A DNA stretch of 64,000 nucleotides from Sphingobacterium yanglingense (GTDB taxonomy: Bacteria > Bacteroidota > Bacteroidia > Sphingobacteriales > Sphingobacteriaceae), in the NCBI RefSeq assembly GCF_004363245.1, contig NZ_SNYV01000013.1:334939-398938 (forward strand). Reading direction: 5' to 3'. Under the pieces are notes generated by a model. That model was not told the DNA's origin. It saw only the letters and a program-made list of their open reading frames with translations, and did no database searches. The position numbers and the translations under genes were made by a program. Shown here in pieces: positions 62,698 to 64,000 of this stretch. The first letter of the stretch is position 1. Every line of letters begins with the position of its first letter.

Positions 62698-64000
62698 TTA
62701 TAGTTCACATTTAATACCCAGTGAGATACGTGGTTGCGGTTTTAATGTACCTAACGGATATTCAGGATCCTCTCCGGCATTATTCGCTACTACGGTGAAT
62801 AGATCATTCCCCTGTGCAAATACCTGAATACGCTTCATATTAATTCTCGTACTTAAATTTACAGGAAGGTTATAGCTTAAGTTGATCTCCTGCATGCGGA
62901 GATGCGAAGCGCTCTCGACCAAGTAATTCATGTAGGGGTGGAATCGATCCCAAAAATAGTATCGGGGTTCGATCTGGTTCAATGGAAGTGGGACTATTTC
63001 CATTGGATCCCCATTTGTTACTTCCCCTACTTTTTTATTCGGTAGTACACGCGAACTCAGCGTCGCCGGATAGTTAAATCCTTTTCTTTTGAACTGGTGT
63101 CCAAACTTTCCGGTAACGATAAACGATAGATTAAAATCATAAACTTTAAACGAGTTGGTAAATCCAAAAGTATATGGAGCTACAGTAGTCCCCATATTTA
63201 ACAGGTAGGAGGTGCCATCACCCGGAGTGGCTGCCGCAAAATCGTAATTTGTGCCATTAAGTCCTGCTACGGTGGGTTGATTATTGATTACTCCCGTGTA
63301 TTCGTAAGCCCACAGGGTATTCGCATCTTGACCTTCGACATAAGCCACAGATCCACCGCCCACAAGCCAAGAGGCATTGTAATTCGCTACAAACAATTGC
63401 GTGATCTTGTTCTTATTGTACGAAAAGTTCGCATTACCTCTCCAGACAATATCATTTCCTTTGATCCGTTGTATCGTTCCCAGTTCCAGCTCGATCCCCT
63501 TATTGGTCATCGCAGCATTGTTTAAGTTCTGACGAGTAGTTCCATTCACGGCAGGAATGGATAAGGTCGCTATCAGATCTTTGCCAGATTTATTGTATAT
63601 GTCTACTTTACCATACAGCGCACCTTGAAATAAGCTGTAATCGACACCAATATTCCATGTGCCTGTTTTTTCCCAGCGTAATGTTGGGTTTCCAAAGCTT
63701 GATATAGTAGCACGGTAGTCTCCGGTATACAGGTTTGGCGATGATTCTATTGCAATCAATGGACGGAAAGATGTCGAACGGTCTACGTTACCGTTATAGC
63801 CATAGGTAGCGCGTAGCGCAAGATGGTCTACCCAATCCACCTGTTGCATGAAATCCTCTTTATTCAGACGCCAGCTTCCCCCCAGTGACCAAAACGGTGC
63901 GTACCGATAAGACGGGTCATCTGTTATCAGGTTTGATGCATCCGTACGTATGCTTCCCGATAGCGTATACTTTGATTTATAAGTATATGCTGCATTTGCG
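62698..64000 (-). CDS. SusC/RagA TonB-dependent transporter, C-terminal part
   Basis: The frame is open to the right edge of the window (translation upstream of the first internal Met continues as SYRYAPFWSLGGSWRLNKED), so about 434 residues of the barrel C-terminus are visible. SusC barrel signatures include LRATYGYNGNVDRSTSF, NPTLRWEKTGTWNIGVDYSL and the final PQPRISLGIKCEL; it ends in L instead of the usual aromatic residue. Whether it has an STN domain and its own sigma/FecR pair cannot be seen. Confidence 0.93.
   Translation of the reverse strand, partial: ANAAYTYKSKYTLSGSIRTDASNLITDDPSYRYAPFWSLGGSWRLNKEDFMQQVDWVDHLALRATYGYNGNVDRSTSFRPLIAIESSPNLYTGDYRATISSFGNPTLRWEKTGTWNIGVDYSLFQGALYGKVDIYNKSGKDLIATLSIPAVNGTTRQNLNNAAMTNKGIELELGTIQRIKGNDIVWRGNANFSYNKNKITQLFVANYNASWLVGGGSVAYVEGQDANTLWAYEYTGVINNQPTVAGLNGTNYDFAAATPGDGTSYLLNMGTTVAPYTFGFTNSFKVYDFNLSFIVTGKFGHQFKRKGFNYPATLSSRVLPNKKVGEVTNGDPMEIVPLPLNQIEPRYYFWDRFHPYMNYLVESASHLRMQEINLSYNLPVNLSTRINMKRIQVFAQGNDLFTVVANNAGEDPEYPLGTLKPQPRISLGIKCEL

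Noticed and set aside
1-64000. CRISPR array, transposase, integrase, rRNA operon or prophage
   Set aside because: No regular spaced repeats, no recognisable mobile-element proteins and no rRNA sequence were seen in the window.

Overview
The window looks like a chromosome segment of a Bacteroidota species of the Sphingobacteriaceae type (Sphingobacterium or Pedobacter-like). The evidence is three SusC/SusD loci with ECF sigma and FecR regulators, -7 elements of the TANNTTTG type, mostly weak Shine-Dalgarno signals, an ImuA-ImuB-DnaE2 operon and AT-rich intergenic DNA. No prophage, CRISPR array, transposase or plasmid function was recognised. Assignments rest on reading motifs and lengths by eye; no database search was possible.

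Region 1 (1-7.2 kb): the end of an MFS transporter, a Crp/Fnr regulator, a DUF1697 protein, a TauE/SafE permease followed by a CstB-like persulfide dioxygenase-rhodanese fusion (sulfur detoxification), then arginase and an ammonium transporter. Region 2 (7.3-12 kb): an AraC regulator divergent from a two-gene urease (fused gamma-beta subunit plus alpha subunit) with no accessory genes beside it, then a Crp/Fnr regulator and a flavodoxin-fold oxidoreductase. Arginase, urease and Amt together form a plausible arginine to urea to ammonium route.

Region 3 (12-21.6 kb): a secreted metallophosphoesterase, a HAD phosphatase, hemL, tRNA-Cys(GCA), a four-gene cbb3-type oxidase cluster with unusual fusions, and glyA. 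Region 4 (21.6-27.4 kb): a GIY-YIG endonuclease gene bracketed by two copies of a palindromic repeat, then a MocR/PdxR-type regulator divergent from an aminotransferase-pyridoxal kinase-phosphatidylserine decarboxylase operon, then an 850-bp gap holding a third repeat copy and a structured leader-like element.

Region 5 (27.4-34.2 kb): the damage-inducible mutagenesis operon imuA-imuB-dnaE2, divergent from a LexA-like XRE-S24 repressor with two matching 17-bp palindromic operators between them. Region 6 (34.3-41.8 kb): BON and SH3 proteins, asnB, and on the minus strand a large M16 peptidase followed by a Val/Ile/Leu-rich leader ORF, an antiterminator/terminator pair and a small IlvN-like ACT protein. 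This has the full layout of a branched-chain amino acid attenuator and is the strongest candidate for something undescribed.

Region 7 (41.8-64 kb): a hotdog thioesterase and three SusC-SusD-TlpA cassettes, two in tandem on the plus strand each led by its own ECF sigma factor and FecR anti-sigma, and a third arriving convergently from the right edge. None contains a glycoside hydrolase or peptidase, so the imported substrate cannot be named; the shared partner is a periplasmic thioredoxin-fold protein.
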